Part shown: positions 20,127 to 32,310 of the stretch, in pieces
Position numbering within the stretch: position 1 is the stretch's first letter
Layout: the number at the start of each line of letters is the position of its first letter
Source of the DNA: Tenrec ecaudatus
Taxonomy: Eukaryota > Chordata > Mammalia > Afrosoricida > Tenrecidae
Direction of reading: 5' to 3'
DNA: 64,000 nucleotides
NCBI RefSeq assembly: GCF_050624435.1
Contig: NC_134546.1
Span: 39,821,501-39,885,500 of the forward strand
Position numbers and translations under genes: made by a program
Notes under the pieces: generated by a model
What the model was told of the DNA's origin: nothing
The model's database searches: none
What the model saw: only the letters and a program-made list of their open reading frames with translations

Positions 20127-22640
20127 ATTTTATTAAGGGCTCATACATCTCTTATCACAACCCATACATACATCAATTGTGTAAAGCACATTTGTACATT
20201 CATTGCTCTCATCATTCTCAAAACATTTGCTCTCCACCTAAGCTCCTGACATCAGCTCATTTTCCCCTCCCTCCCCACTCCCCACTCTCTCATGAACCCT
20301 TGATAATTTATAAATTATTATTTTGTCATATCTTGTCCTGTCCAATGTCTCCTTTCACCCACTTTTCTGTTGTCTGTTCCCCAGAGAGGAGGTCACATGT
20401 AGATCCTTGTAATCGGTTACCCCTTTCCAACCTACCCTCCCTCTACCCTCCCAGTATTGCCACTCACACCACTGGTCCTGGAGGCATCATCCACCCTGGG
20501 TTCTGTTTCCAGTTCCTTTCTGTACCACTGTACATTCTCTGGTCTAGCCAGATTTATAAGGTAGAATTGGGATCATAAAATGGAAGGGGAGGAAGAATTT
20601 AGGAACTAGAGGAAAGTTGTATGTTTCACCATTGCTACATCCCACCCTGACTGGCTTATCTCCTCCATGAGACCCTTCTGTAAGCTGATGTCCAGTGGCT
20701 TACAAATGGACTTTGGGTCTCTACTCCACACTGCCCCCCTCATTCACTATAAGGGTTTTTTTTTTGTTCTGATGATGTCTGATATCTGATCCCTTCAACA
20801 CCTCGTGATTGCACAGGCTGGTGTGCTTCTTCCGTGTGGGCTTTGTTGCTTCTGAGCTAGATGGCTGCTTGCTTACCTTCAAGCCTTTAAGACCCCAGAT
20901 GCTATAACTTTTGATAGCCAGGCACCATCAGCTTTCTTCACCACATTTGTTTATGCATCCATGTGTCTTCAGCGATCATATCAGGAAGGTAAGCACATAA
21001 TGATATGATTTTTTGTTCTTTGATGCCTGAAAACTGACCCCTTCGGTACCTCGTGATAATACAGGCTGGTGTGCTCTTTCCATGTGAGCTTTGTTGCTTC
21101 TGAGCTAGAAAGCTGCTTGTTTACCATCAAGCCTTTAAGACCCCAGATGCTATATCTTTTGATAGCTGGGCACCATCAGCTTTCTTCACCACATTTGCTT
21201 ATTCACCCGCTTTGTCTTCAGCGGTTGTGTCAGGAAGGTGAGCATCATAGAATGCCAATTTAATAGAAGAAAGTATTCTTGCATTGAGGGAGTACTTGAG
21301 TGGAAGCACAATGTCCATCTGCTACCTTAATACTAAACCTATAAATATATGCACATAGATCTATTTCCCCATCCTCATATATAAATATATTTACATATGT
21401 GCGTGCCTTTATTTAGACCTCTATAAATGCCCTTTGCCTCCTAGCTCTTTCCTCGATTTCTTTTGACTTTCCTCTTGTCCCACTATCATGCAGTCTTCAT
21501 TTGGGTTTCAGTAATTCCTCTTTGTTACATTACCCTTGATCTTGCCCTACCAGAACTCCTACACCTTCTTCACCACCGATTTGGATTACTTGTTTTTCCC
21601 TTGTCCCTGGGTTTGTTAACACCACTACCTTTTCCCTACCTCCCCCTCTCCCATGTTTCCCTGGAACTGTTGATCTCATTTGTTTTCTCCTCCAGATTGT
21701 TCATCCAGCCTATCTTATTTAGACAGACCTGCGGAGATAATAACATGCACAAAAACAAGACAGAGCAAAACCAAGCAACAATTTACAACAAACCTATGAC
21801 AAAAACAAAACAAGAAAAGCTTGTAGTTAGTTCAAGCACTGTTTGTTGGCCTTTAGGAGTGTTTTCCACTCATCTGTTGGGGCACCTTGCCCTGGCCCCA
21901 AAATCCACCTTCAGCATTCCCTGGGGACTTTGCCACTTTGTTCCCTTGCTGTTCTGTTGCACCCCTTTAGTGTTTTGCCTCGGTTTGGTGGGATCAGATC
22001 GGGCACAATTCCCACACTGTGTCTCCGGTGTTGTCCTCTGTAGGGCTATGGGTCAGTGAGGGCATCATGTCTCAGTGGGGTTGGCCATGTGGTCCTTTCT
22101 GTGGACTGGCTGCTCTAATCGGGAACATTGTCCTCAAGGCCTGGTGGGCCAGGATGTGCTCCACTCTCTCCTCCTCCCCCTTCATATGCTCCCATGTGCT
22201 CTGATCAGATATGTCCCTCTCCCGGAGGAGCTGCAGATTCAATGCCGTCCTTTGAAATAAATTATTCTGGGGGAGAGGGGACTGTCCATGTAGTTGGGAT
22301 TGGGGTCAACCCCTCAGACCTCTCCACTGGTTCCCTGCTCCACGCTGGCATGTTGCATTCACATCTTGGAGCCCTGTGTTGAAGTCTGGTCCCTCTTTCC
22401 CTGTGGAGATGTAAATAATACCCTCACCTTGGGTGGGTTAGTGCCCTGTCCCCCGCTACCCATTTCTTTTTTATTATTTTTTCCCTTTCCCCACCTCCTT
22501 TTTTGTTGTCTACATGTGTATCCCTGTATTTGGTCTGGTCCCTGGTTCTAGGGTTTCTGTAAAAGGAATCATACAAACTGTATTTATTGCTCAGCATAAG
22601 ATTCCTTCATGTGGTTTCAGAAATCAAAAGCTCTATTAAA
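20127..22640 (-). mobile_element. Longest L1 3' UTR copy, with an internal duplication
   Basis: This antisense copy of about 2.5 kb holds the full 3' UTR recognised in shorter copies. At its far end it reaches the region with the GGAATCATACAAACTG and GCTCAGCATAAG segments shared with other mammalian L1 3' UTRs. It has no intact L1 ORF. About 255 bp is tandemly duplicated (20747-21003 and 21004-21257). Confidence 0.85.
20747..21257 (-). repeat. Tandem duplication of about 255 bp inside the L1 3' UTR
   Basis: Both units contain the GATTTTTTGTTCT-like start, GTGTGGGCTTTGTTGCTTCTG, TTTAAGACCCCAGATGCTAT and CACCATCAGCTTTCTTCACC, in the same order. Confidence 0.85.
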
Positions 22641-22654
22641 AAGCATCTTTTCCC

Positions 22655-23140
22655 CTCTTTTTTTAAAATTGTTTTAATGGTGGTTTGAAGGAAAGGTTAC
22701 AGAGCAGATGAGTTCTCCAGTCAACAATTTAGACACTTTTGTTTTGTGACATTGGCAGCAGCCTCCCACAATGTGAGAGCCCTCTTTCCCTGTCCTCCTT
22801 GGGACCCTAGTTTCCATTCTCCATTCGTCCTTTTCTGCCCCTTCCTGTCTTCTGAGCTTAGTTAAAAGGCAAATGCTGCCTTCTGGATTTCCGTTGGTTG
22901 ACAGTTCTGAAGTGTCTGTTCCTCTCTGGTTTCAGGTTACCGTTCGGTTTGTAAGCCTGTCTATTGCTGGACTGAAAGCTGATCCGTTGAGATTAGTGTC
23001 CGTTCCTAGGCACAGTGTTGGGTGGTGAGGGTGTGTTAAGGTTTTGTTCTTTGTCCATTTAGCTAACTTCCCAGAATTCCTTCCCTGTAGATTCCAGGTC
23101 CCTGTTGGCCACAAGAGAAATCGGTATCATATTTGTCAGG
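22655..23140 (-). mobile_element. Older L1 3' UTR fragment
   Basis: Antisense segments such as AAGGTTACAGAGCA, CAGTCAACAATTTAGACAC and TTTTGTGACATTGG match my memory of other afrotherian L1 3' UTRs. It may be part of, or adjacent to, the 20127-22640 copy. Confidence 0.65.
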
Positions 23141-23929
23141 TGTAGGTTAAGTTAACCAGCAGCCATGTTTCCAATGCTGTGAGGTAGTTTGCAGTGACAT
23201 CCGACCCACAGCTCTTCCAGGTCCTGTCAGAATTCCCACTTCAAGTTCTTGGTCAAGTGGGTACAGCTTCAGGTGAAGGGTGCTCTCAACTACTACAGAG
23301 AATCTGTAGCTTCCAAGTTGGAATTGGTGCAAATCAGGCCTGGGTTTTTGTCTACCTTCCCCGGTTCTAGTTTTTTTCAAAGGTTCTAGCTCACCTGCAA
23401 TTCCATCCAAGTCCATCTTTCTGTCCCGGCTGCCAGGATGTGGAGCCCTCCTGACTTCGGGCCAGTCCTGTAGGCAGAGACACCAGAGTCACTTTCTTGC
23501 CACAAACTTCAGTGCTGTTAAGAGACAACAGCCTTTCTGCCCTCCATCACTGGTTGCAACAGGTGTAATTCTCTATAGAACACCTGCCTTCTACTAGAAA
23601 TAGCACAGGTGGTGGTTTTGAACAGAAATGTCTTTCCTCACAGGTAAGTTGGCTAGACATCTGAACTCGGGGAACCAGCTCTAAGGGAAAGCACTCTCTG
23701 ACCACTCTGAGGGGACATCCTGGTCTCAGCTGGTCTAGCATTCCATCAATATTCCTGGGAGATTTCTCTATGCTCTTTCTTTCCTGGTGGTTGCCTGCTG
23801 GATTCTCTACCTAGTCTGCTCTTTCCTAGTTCAACACTCACTCACCTAAAACACACCCTGCTCTGCCATGACCTCATCACCATAATGAATCAGCTTCTAT
23901 TTCCAAATGGAATTCCAGCCACAAGGGTA
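23141..23929. other. Unassigned sequence, perhaps old repeat
   Basis: No gene seen. Pyrimidine-rich wording such as CCTGGTGGTTGCCTGCTGG suggests decayed retroelement DNA, but I cannot name it. Confidence 0.3.
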
Positions 23930-24330
23930 CAAACCAAACAAACCAAACCAAACTCACTGCCACCAAGTACATTCCAGCTCATCTTAAAAAAAAAAAAGCC
24001 ATTGCCATCAAGTCCAGGATGACTCACAGTATCTCGAGAGGACAGGCTGGAGCTACCCCTGTGCGTTTCCAAGACTGTAACTCTCTGAGAGTAGAAAGCT
24101 TCAACTTTTCTTTGCAGAATGGCTGGGGGTTTCTAACTCCTGACCGTGCAGACCACAGCCCCACACATAACCACTGCGCCACCAGGGACGCTTATTCCAA
24201 CTCCTAGCAACCCTGTGTCACTTTCTGAGATAGCGTCAACTTCCTCCCTCAGAACAGCTGGTGGGTTTGAATGGCTGGCCTTGCAGTTAGCAGAGGAACA
24301 GCTAACCCACAGGACCACCACGCATATTTT
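23930..24330 (-). mobile_element. AfroSINE inside AfroSINE
   Basis: An outer SINE (23930-23982 and 24195-24330) is split by a full SINE (about 23983-24194). CATTCCAGCTCAT on the left recurs as TATTCCAACTCCT on the right, a decayed TSD. Confidence 0.82.
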
Positions 24331-24377
24331 GGGAGGACACAATCTGCCACGTAAGCCCTTTATTCTGTATCATTCAT

Positions 24378-24545
24378 AAAGAGCCCCAGTGGTACTGGGG
24401 TTAGACATTGACCTGCCAACACAAAGGGTGCCCAGTCAAGCCCACCAGCCCAGGATGAGGTGACAGCTTCCTTAAAGAGTTTCAGAATTAGCAACTCTGA
24501 ATAAGGGGCGACACCGAGTAGGAATCCGTTTCGTGGCAGTGGTTT
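24378..24545 (+). mobile_element. AfroSINE
   Basis: Sense copy: AGAGCCCCAGTGGTACTGG head to TTCGT GGCAGTGG tail. Confidence 0.85.
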
Positions 24546-24624
24546 AGTCATACCACTTATAATGGCTTTACTTCTTGGAACAGGGGGAATCTGACTGATT
24601 CAAGTGGCTTTAGAAGTCAACCTG

Positions 24625-24776
24625 AGGAACCCGGGCAGCATTGCGGGTTACACACTGGGCTGCCGATCACAAGGTCAGCAGTTCAAACCCACCAGCCACT
24701 GTGCAGGAGAAAGGCAAGACTTCTTGCCCCCATAAGATGGGTGGGAATCGACTCAATGGCAGTGAGTTGGTTTGCA
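24625..24776 (+). mobile_element. AfroSINE, internally shortened
   Basis: Sense copy with the GATCACAAGGTCAGCAGTTC segment and a direct join from the CCCCATAAGATGG region to the ATCGACTCAATGGCAGTGAG end. Confidence 0.9.
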
Positions 24777-25037
24777 AATGCAACCTCCATGTGGACAATG
24801 CATCCAACACCCAGTCCAGCCTCTTCGCTTCTTCGACTTGAAACCCAGTCCTCTCTAGCTGCAGGCAACTGAGCAGTCCTCTCCTGAGGCCAAACTCTGG
24901 ACCCGGAGAGCTCTCGGAACAGCTCCATTTCTAAATCCACCTGTTTGTACCTGCCCCAGGACCTCCTCTAGACTGACTGCCCTGCCTTCCCTTTAATCTC
25001 AGTCCATCAGCCTCAATCCTCTCCAGTCTATGAAGCC

Positions 25038-25238
25038 AAAACACAAGCCCGTTGCCACTTAGTTGGTTCTGACTGACAGTAGCTTTATAGCACAGAGTAG
25101 AGCTGCCTCATTGTCACTCCAAGACTATTTTTTCCTAAAGCAGACTACCCATGTTTCTCCCACAGAGGCTGATAGGTTTGACCAATGGACCTTGCAGTGA
25201 GCCGCTGAGCACTAAACCACTGCACCACCAAGGCTTCC
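25038..25238 (-). mobile_element. AfroSINE
   Basis: Antisense copy with ACTGCACCACCAAGGCTTCC head. Confidence 0.88.
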
Positions 25239-25429
25239 TCTCCGGTCAAGATCGCATAAATTATCACCTTGACCACTTTCTTGCCAGAAGCTTCGGTAGT
25301 GGTAAGAAAAATTATCCAAAACCTAGAAATAAAGCTGTCACAATGTTGTGTTGAGGCCATGCTCTCACCCCAGAACAACTCAGTTATCCAGATGTCACCT
25401 ATCAGCCCAGTTGTGCGTCTTTGGGTTTT

Positions 25430-25760
25430 CTTTATATGTAGCTGTAATCCACATTGTAGCTGCAGTGCTTGCTCTTCCTCAGCAAGTGCTTCAAGTCCTC
25501 CTCACTGTCAGCAAGCAAGGCTGTCTGGCTTGCATATGACAGGTGGTTAATAAGCCTTCCTCCAATCACGATGACATGTTCTTCTTCATAGAGTCCAGGT
25601 TCTCTGATTAATTGCTCAGTATACAGATTAAGCATAGTCAATAAGACACAGGTAAATATCTTTCTGGTATTCTCTGCTTTCGGCAAAGATCCATCTGACA
25701 TGCAGTGAGCTAATGAATGGCAATGACTCCTCCAGGGTGTTTGGTCCAGAGTTGGATACA
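25430..25760 (-). mobile_element. RTE1 (BovB-like) LINE fragment, reverse-transcriptase region
   Basis: The reverse strand encodes LNLYTEQLIREPGLYEEE, IGGRLINHL and LLADSEEDLKHLL, matching RTE reverse transcriptase around its YADD motif. YADD is decayed to YASQ. Confidence 0.85.
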
Positions 25761-25888
25761 CAGACAGTTCTCAAACGAATGGTTTGTAGAACTAAAGCTT
25801 ATCTCTGTTTCATTTCAAGCTCGTGAGAACTCTGAACTCATTACCTAACCCTCTTCTCTCCCATGTATCCCCGCCATCTCCGTGGCAC

Positions 25889-26080
25889 CAGGATTCCTGG
25901 TGACGTAGTGGATTATGTGTTGGGTACTAACCACAGGGCAACAGGTCAAACCTACCAGCCACCCCAAGCAGAAAAGATGAGGCTTTCTTCTCCCATAAAG
26001 AGTTACAGCCTCTGAAACTGAAAACAGGCCACTTTACTCACACGGTCACTAGGAGTCAGAATCAGCTCAGGGCGGTGATT
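25889..26080 (+). mobile_element. AfroSINE
   Basis: Sense copy: GGATTCCTGGTGACGTAGTG head to AGTCAGAATCAGCTCAGGGC. Confidence 0.88.
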
Positions 26081-26369
26081 CCCACCCCACCCCCTCCCAT
26101 GGCACTGCCACTTAAGTGCTGGACGCCTAATCGAGGTCCCTGGCTCACCAGCCACTCGGAGAGGGAGAGATGAGCCAAAGGAGCTGGCTGGCTGTCCCCG
26201 TCCAGAAGCCTGAGAGAGGGTCTCTGAGTCACCGGGTCACTGGACTCAAGGGCAGGGGGTGTGGGATTTCGTTAACGCTGCCTGGTGTCGCCGAGCACGC
26301 CCCTGTCACTTCTACCACCACGACCTCCTGGCTGCCAGACACAGTGGGCAAGTTTAATCCTTGCCCCTA

Positions 26370-27440
26370 AGTCTGAACTCTCCGCCGTATTAGGTGTATT
26401 TAACTGGGAATCTTCTCTACCTCCATGTCCCTGATCTTGGCCCCTTCTGGTTCTTTCTCCTGTCCCTAGGGAGCAGCTTTCCCAGCACTGCAGTCTCACC
26501 TCTCTGCACTTCCGCTGACATTCAACCACATACACTGCGCATTTCACCTGTGACTTTAAACACTCGCGATCGATTCAGATTGATCCACACGCGGATCCTA
26601 ACGCTTCTGGGTTTGCTCCAGACACATGCTCACAGCTGTGTGCCAATCTCTGGACCTCGACCTACCACGGGCACTTCAGACGTGAATATGCATTTATTCT
26701 TTCTTTCTAAGCTACCTCCAGTCTTACTCCTTCCCCTTCACTCTCTGACTTTGTAAACGGTACACCACTGACCCTGCTGGCGAAGCCATGAAACCGGAGC
26801 CTCCTCCTTTTCTCTCGCTTCCTCACTACCTGTGACAAACTGGCCTCCACCCCATGACTCCGCTCCTCAGTGCTTCAGGTGAGGCCCTTGTTTGCTCTTC
26901 CCTCTTGTCTGCTCTCCCGACCTCAGTCCTCTGCCCCTCCACTCCGTCTCCTTTATCTCTAGGAAAGAGGGCATATTTTTTGTACATCTGACATCACTCC
27001 CCGGATGACTCATCACCCAGATAAAATCTGCTCTCTGTCATGATCTGGCCTTCACCTTCAGCCTCATCTCTCCCCCACACCCCACAATCCAGCTCCATGC
27101 AACCACGTTTGCTGCCTCAACTTGTCACAGTTTCCCCACTTTTAGCTGATCTATTCCCTCTGCCCAGAATGCCCTTCCCATCACGTGGCTCAACAAATTC
27201 CTGTTCTTCCTTAGGACCTCAGAGCTGGTTGACTGGCCCTGCTCGGTACAATCCTCCCTTTGCATCCTGAGCAAGGCTTAATGACCCTACTTTGTGTTCC
27301 CTGCTCCCACCTCATGCCGGTATTTCCATTGCACACCATTTCTCTTCTTTTTTTTTTTTTTTACCATTTATCTTCTATTGTCATCATCTCTACTCGCCTG
27401 AGCCTTGGGCTGTGAACTCCTTGAGCCACGTGATGACGTT
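26370..27440 (-). mobile_element. Probable L2-type LINE fragment
   Basis: Antisense segments such as TTCCCTCTGCCCAGAATGCCC, GGCTCAACAAATTCCTGTTC and GGGCTGTGAACTCCTTGAG are typical of mammalian L2 3' sequence. The left limit is uncertain. A T-run lies at 27348-27362. Confidence 0.55.
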
Positions 27441-27949
27441 TTCTCCACCTAAATTGCCACCACATCCGACACTGGAACTGATTCAGGAAACACAGACTGC
27501 AGAAGTAGATGCGAAAATGAAAAGAAAAAAGCCACTTTAATCACAAAATATACTGTTAGATAAATAAAACTAACCTATCAATGCAAGTGGGGAAAGTCTA
27601 GAACGACCTAAGAATGAATGCAAATTAATGAACTCAAACCAAAATTAATAAAATAGTGATAAAAGAAGACAAAGTGAGTCTGTAGAAAGGAGATGGGTTG
27701 AGTAACGCTTCTGGGACTGTCATGTGCCCATGGAGCAGCCCTCTGAATGAGGAGAAATAGCGGCAAATGTCCGCCAACAATCACACCGTGAGGCACTGAA
27801 CACTAGCCCTAAAGAGCCGCGGCATGATGCGGAGAACATCATATGCGAAGAAGGCACAAGGACATTAGAAGGACAAGAAGGAAAGAAAAGGCCTGCTGGA
27901 AGTTCGAGGACACGCGGACATTCACTCTTGAACACAAAGTAGCCAAAAC
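27441..27949. other. Unassigned sequence
   Basis: AT-rich, no gene seen. The right part may be the start of the RTE1 copy. Confidence 0.3.
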
Positions 27950-28127
27950 AAGGAGGGGAAATGATGAAGACGAGAGCTGAAAAGAAGATTCCAAAGCGCA
28001 ACTGCAGAAATGATCATAATAATGTGCCAAGACCTGGGATTAGAAAGCCAAAAAGGATGGACACATCTCAAGGTGAGAGAACTGAAGAAAAATGTCAAGC
28101 CTCAAACTGCAATATTGAGATTATAGA

Positions 28128-29522
28128 GCAGATCTGTCTAAATAAAATAGGCTGGATGAACAATCTGGAGGAGAAAACAATGGGACCGACAGTTCCAGGG
28201 GACATGGGAGACGGGGCGGTGGGGGGAAAGGAAGTGGTGTTAACAAACCCAGGGACAAGGGAACAAGTGATCCAAATCGGTGGTGAGGAGGGTGTAGGAG
28301 GCCTGGTAGGGCAAGATCAAGGGTAATGTAACCAAGAGGAATTACTGAAACCCACATGAAGACTGAGCATGATACTGGGACAAGAGGAAAGTCAAAGGAA
28401 ATAGAGGAAAGAGCTAGGAGGCAAAGGGCATTTATAGAGTCTAAATATTATAGGTCTAAATAAAGGCATGTACATATGTAAATATATGAGAATGGGGGAA
28501 ATAGATCTATGTGCATATATTTATAGGTTTAGTATTAAGGTAGCAGATGGACATTGGGCTTCCACTCAAGTACTCCCTCAATGCAAGAATACTGTCTTCT
28601 ATTAAATTGACATTCTATGATGCTCACCTTCCTGACCCAACCGCTGAAGACAAAGCAGGTGAATAAGCAAATGTGGTGAAGAAAGCTGATGGTGCCGGCT
28701 ATCAAAAGATATAGTGTCTGCGGTCTTAAAGACTTGAAGGTAAACCAGTCGCTATCTAGCTCAGAAGCAACAAAGCCCACACGGAAGAAGTACACCAGCC
28801 TGTGTGATCACGAGGTGTAAAGGGATGAGGTATCAGGCATCAAAGAACAAAAAAAAGCATACCATTGTGAATGTGGGGGTGTGTAGAGTGGGAACCCAAA
28901 GCCCATCTATAGGCAACTGCACATCTCCTTACTGAAGGGTCTCAGGGAGGAGATGAGCCAGTCAGGATGCGGTGTAGAAACATTGAAACATAAAACTTTC
29001 CTCTAGTTCCTAAATGTTTCCTCCCCATCCACTATCATAATCCCAATTCTACCTTACAAATCTGGCTAGGCCAGAGGATGTACACTGGTACAGATAGGAA
29101 ATGGAAATACAGGGAATCCAGGACGGATGATCCCTTCAGGACCAGTGCTGAGAGTGGCGAAACCGGAAGGGTGAAGGGAGGGTAGGCCAGAGAGGGGAAA
29201 CCGATTACAGGGATCTACATATAACCTTCTCCCTGGGGGACAGACAACAGAAAAGTGGGTGAAGGGAGATGTTGGACATTGTATGATATGACAAAATAAT
29301 TATTTATAAACTATCAAGGGTTCATGAGGGAAGGGGGGAGCTGGGAGGGAGGGGATAAATGAGGAGCTGATACCAAGGGCTTCCATGGAGAGCAAATGTT
29401 TTGAGAAAGATGAGAGTAAAGAATGCACAAATGTGCTTTATACAATGGATATGTGTATGGATTGTGATAAGAGTTGTATGAGGCCCCAATAAAACGATTA
29501 AATAAATAAATAAATAAATACA
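28128..29522 (+). mobile_element. L1 3' UTR copy (about 1.4 kb) inside RTE1
   Basis: The sense copy ends CCCCAATAAAACGATTAAATAAATAAATA. A decayed TSD, AGATTATAGA (28118-28127) and AGATTATGGA (29523-29532), flanks it, and RTE1 sequence precedes it. Confidence 0.85.
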
Positions 29523-29539
29523 AGATTATGGAAAAGAAA

Positions 29540-30085
29540 AAAAAAGCATGAAAGAAAGGAAGAAAAGATTCTGGCTGCTAACCGCAAGTTCATCAATTTA
29601 AACCACCACCCTGAGAAGCCGCTGGTGAATTCCCCTGACCTTAGACCAGGATGTGCACAGGCTTACTGTCGTGCGGAATGCATTGGAAAGTAGATGATTG
29701 CAGATTCTGTTAGGTTGCAATTCAACTCCTTATCATTGGATCTCCCTTGTGAGCCATTTTAATTTTGTTCTAGTTTTTAATATGTTTTGCTTTCTTTTGA
29801 TTGAGGTTTTAATCTGTTTTACTTTGCTATTGTTAGTTGTGGTTTTTAATTTTTAATGTGTTTCTGAATATGAAATCCAGGACAGGCAGATCTATAGAGA
29901 CAGTAACTGGATTCATGGGTCCTTGGGGGTGTGGCAGGGAAGCTTAGGGAGTTGGGGGGCTAATACTGATGCGTACAACAAAGCTGTTGGGAAGAAGAAG
30001 AAAAAAATGAATGAAGAAAATATTCTGAAACCGATCGTACAAGTCTTCTTGATGTGATTGAACTATCAAATTGGATGATATGCAA
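29540..30085 (+). mobile_element. Probable old L1 3' end within RTE1
   Basis: The segment about 29850-30070 (GACAGGCAGATCTATAGAGACAG, GGGGTGTGGCAGGG) resembles the 3' end of old mammalian L1s. A T-rich part at 29700-29850 is unassigned, and a small AfroSINE-like piece may lie at 29580-29640. Confidence 0.45.
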
Positions 30086-30151
30086 AGTCTATAGGCAAAA
30101 TACTGAAAATGCAGGAAGCATCAAAAGAGGATAGAAGAAATACAGAGTCAC

Positions 30152-30610
30152 TGCGATAGTTTATTGTGCCAGCCTGGCCGATAAACACAAGTAGGATTAA
30201 CTGAAGGGCAGAGGGATAAATGGCTTGGTGAGCCTCACCTTGGTTGTTCTGTGCCTCAGTTTAAAGGGGAACACTACCTGTGGGATGCCTAGCCTGTGGA
30301 CTGTGTCGCTGTAAGGTGAGGTCCCTTTAAGCCCACACGATTGGAATGTTCATCTCTGGAGCTGGGGACTGACAGTTGATGACAGTTGGGGACCTGCCTT
30401 GCTGTTTGCTGTCTGGATGTATATAGCCCAGCTCTCTCTACAGAAAGGGACTGGCAACTGGCGGCTCTCAAGCCTTAAAGGACTGCTAGTGTCTCACTGC
30501 TTTATCATTTAACTGTTAATTTCTTGTATTATATATCTATCTTTATAAATATATTTATATATAATTACTAGCAATCTGGTTTGTCTCTCTAGAGACTCCT
30601 GTCCAACACA
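30152..30610 (+). mobile_element. ERVL-type solo LTR fossil inside RTE1
   Basis: The 459-bp sense LTR starts TGCGATAGTTTATTGTGCC and ends TCCAACACA. A perfect 5-bp duplication GTCAC (30147-30151 and 30611-30615) lies within RTE1 sequence that is continuous across the insertion. Confidence 0.82.
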
Positions 30611-31165
30611 GTCACCATACAAAAAATGATTGGTCAGCTTTCAGTTATTTCAAAAGGTAGGATAAAGTCAAGGGTCAATGGTATTGAATGAAGAAGTTCA
30701 AGCTGCATTAAAATCATAAACCAAATGCCAATGGCAATGTTCCAACCAGCTGATGAAGCACTCCACCAAGAAATTTTGAAGACAGTTATCACCGGCAAAC
30801 TGACGGGAAGAGATCCCTCTTTGAGCCCCTTCTCAAGGCAGGGGAGCAAACAGAATGCAGACATTATTGAGTGGTATCATCAACATCATATGCAGGTAAC
30901 AGTCTCTAGAAGGGAAGTAAAAAATGACTGTGGCAGGATTTTGATCGGGAGCTGCCAGACATTCAAGCCAGGTTCGGAAGAGGACATGGAACAAGAGCTG
31001 TCACTGCTGATGTCAGATGGATTTGGACTGAAAGCAGAGAACATCAGAATGATGCTTGTGTGTGTTTGACTGTGAGAAGGCATTGAACTGTGGATCAGAA
31101 CAAGCTCTGGGTAACATTCTGGACCATAACAAACCATCGATAACATTGCTCATGCTCCAGTCACC

Positions 31166-31639
31166 AGGGCTCCTGCACAAGAGGGATAAGAGGGGGGGAA
31201 AGGGGGCGGGTGGCAAACTATTGAGAGGTTTGATAAATTGTTTAAGTTGTTGAATACAAAAATGGTTTTATATATTATTATATATACATACATATTCATT
31301 ATCTTATTATATTTATTTATTAAAAATAAAGCAGGCATTTAGCTTACCTAGGAAAGAATGTCTGCCATGAGCATCAGCCTCTTTTCAAAACTCCTTCTAT
31401 GTCATTGACTGACAACAGTCACTCAAAAGATCAAGTGGCAGACTTAGGGGAAGTGTGAGAGGGCTTTTGTTAACGGGGAGTGTGATGGTTAATGTGTAGG
31501 CGGACAATGGAGGGCCCTATCTGACCACTGGCTTCCGACTGCCAGGGGGCAAGGGTAAGAGGAGCCTCCTCCTGTGCCTGCTTGACATCAATCAGTCCTT
31601 CCTCCCAGGCCACTCTTCTTTACCGAGTCCGAGCATTCG
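31166..31639. other. Unassigned sequence
   Basis: Includes an AT-rich TATATA stretch (31265-31330). No gene or named repeat seen. Confidence 0.35.
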
Positions 31640-32297
31640 TCTCAGTGGCCACACGGCACTCCAGACAACACTCACAATTAAGGGGGGGGGCTTAGGGAAT
31701 TTGGGGAGCCCTGGTGGCATAAGGGTAATGTGTTAGGCTTCAATCCACGTGGTTGGCAGTTTGAAACCACCAGCGACTTCTTGGGAGAAAAATGGGACTT
31801 TCTACTGCCGCAAATAGTGACAGTCTCAGAAACCCACAGGGGTTCACTACGAGCTGGCATCAAATCCATGGCAGTGAGTTTGGTTTCTCAGGGAAGTGAC
31901 TAGGTGATTACCCGTCAGGTCAGCAATCCTTAAGGATCGTCATTGGGCTCAGTCAGCAGCCAGTGTCTCTCCAGTTCTTAGCCTCCCAACCAGGTGGCAG
32001 CCACATCTCTCTCTGGTTCTTAGTCTCTCAGCTACCCTTGCCTGCATGGGCCAGGAGCCAGCCCTCCTATCTCCCTGCCCCCCAGTTCCATAGGCTCAGT
32101 TCACATAATGAGAAGGTACCCCACGATCTCAGTGCTCTTCCTCTGAGTCTCCATACCACATGATACATCTAGTCTCAGCAGCTTCCACCATTGCAGACAG
32201 AGATCTTAAAGTGCTCTTTCAAGGTCTTTGGGGGGGGGGGGTTCTCTTTTCTCTGCTATCGCTTCAAAGATGACTCATCCTTAGAGCTAGTGGGGTA
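31640..32297 (+). repeat. Unclassified repeat B, copy 2, interrupted by AfroSINE and RAB34 retrocopy
   Basis: It matches repeat B copy 1 on both sides of an AfroSINE at 31704-31890. The RAB34 pseudogene begins at 32311, and repeat sequence may continue past 33592. Confidence 0.5.
31704..31890 (+). mobile_element. AfroSINE inside repeat B
   Basis: Sense copy: GGGAGCCCTGGTGGCATAAG head to ATCCATGGCAGTGAGTTTGG. Confidence 0.9.
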
Positions 32298-32310
32298 GTA
32301 TTGAACTTTT

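Larger units (their letters stand above)
27950..31165 (+). mobile_element. RTE1 LINE fragment split by L1s and an ERVL-type LTR
   Basis: RTE1 pieces lie at about 27950-28127, 30086-30151 and 30611-31165 in one orientation and in element order. The last part contains degraded forms of the QAGFRRGRGTRDQI segment and downstream RT sequence (CCAGACATTCAAGCCAGG and onward). Frame damage is heavy. Confidence 0.85.

Noticed and set aside
21463-22059. A 198-codon open frame
   Set aside because: It lies wholly in the long L1 3' UTR copy at 20127-22640; chance frame in low-stop pyrimidine-rich DNA.
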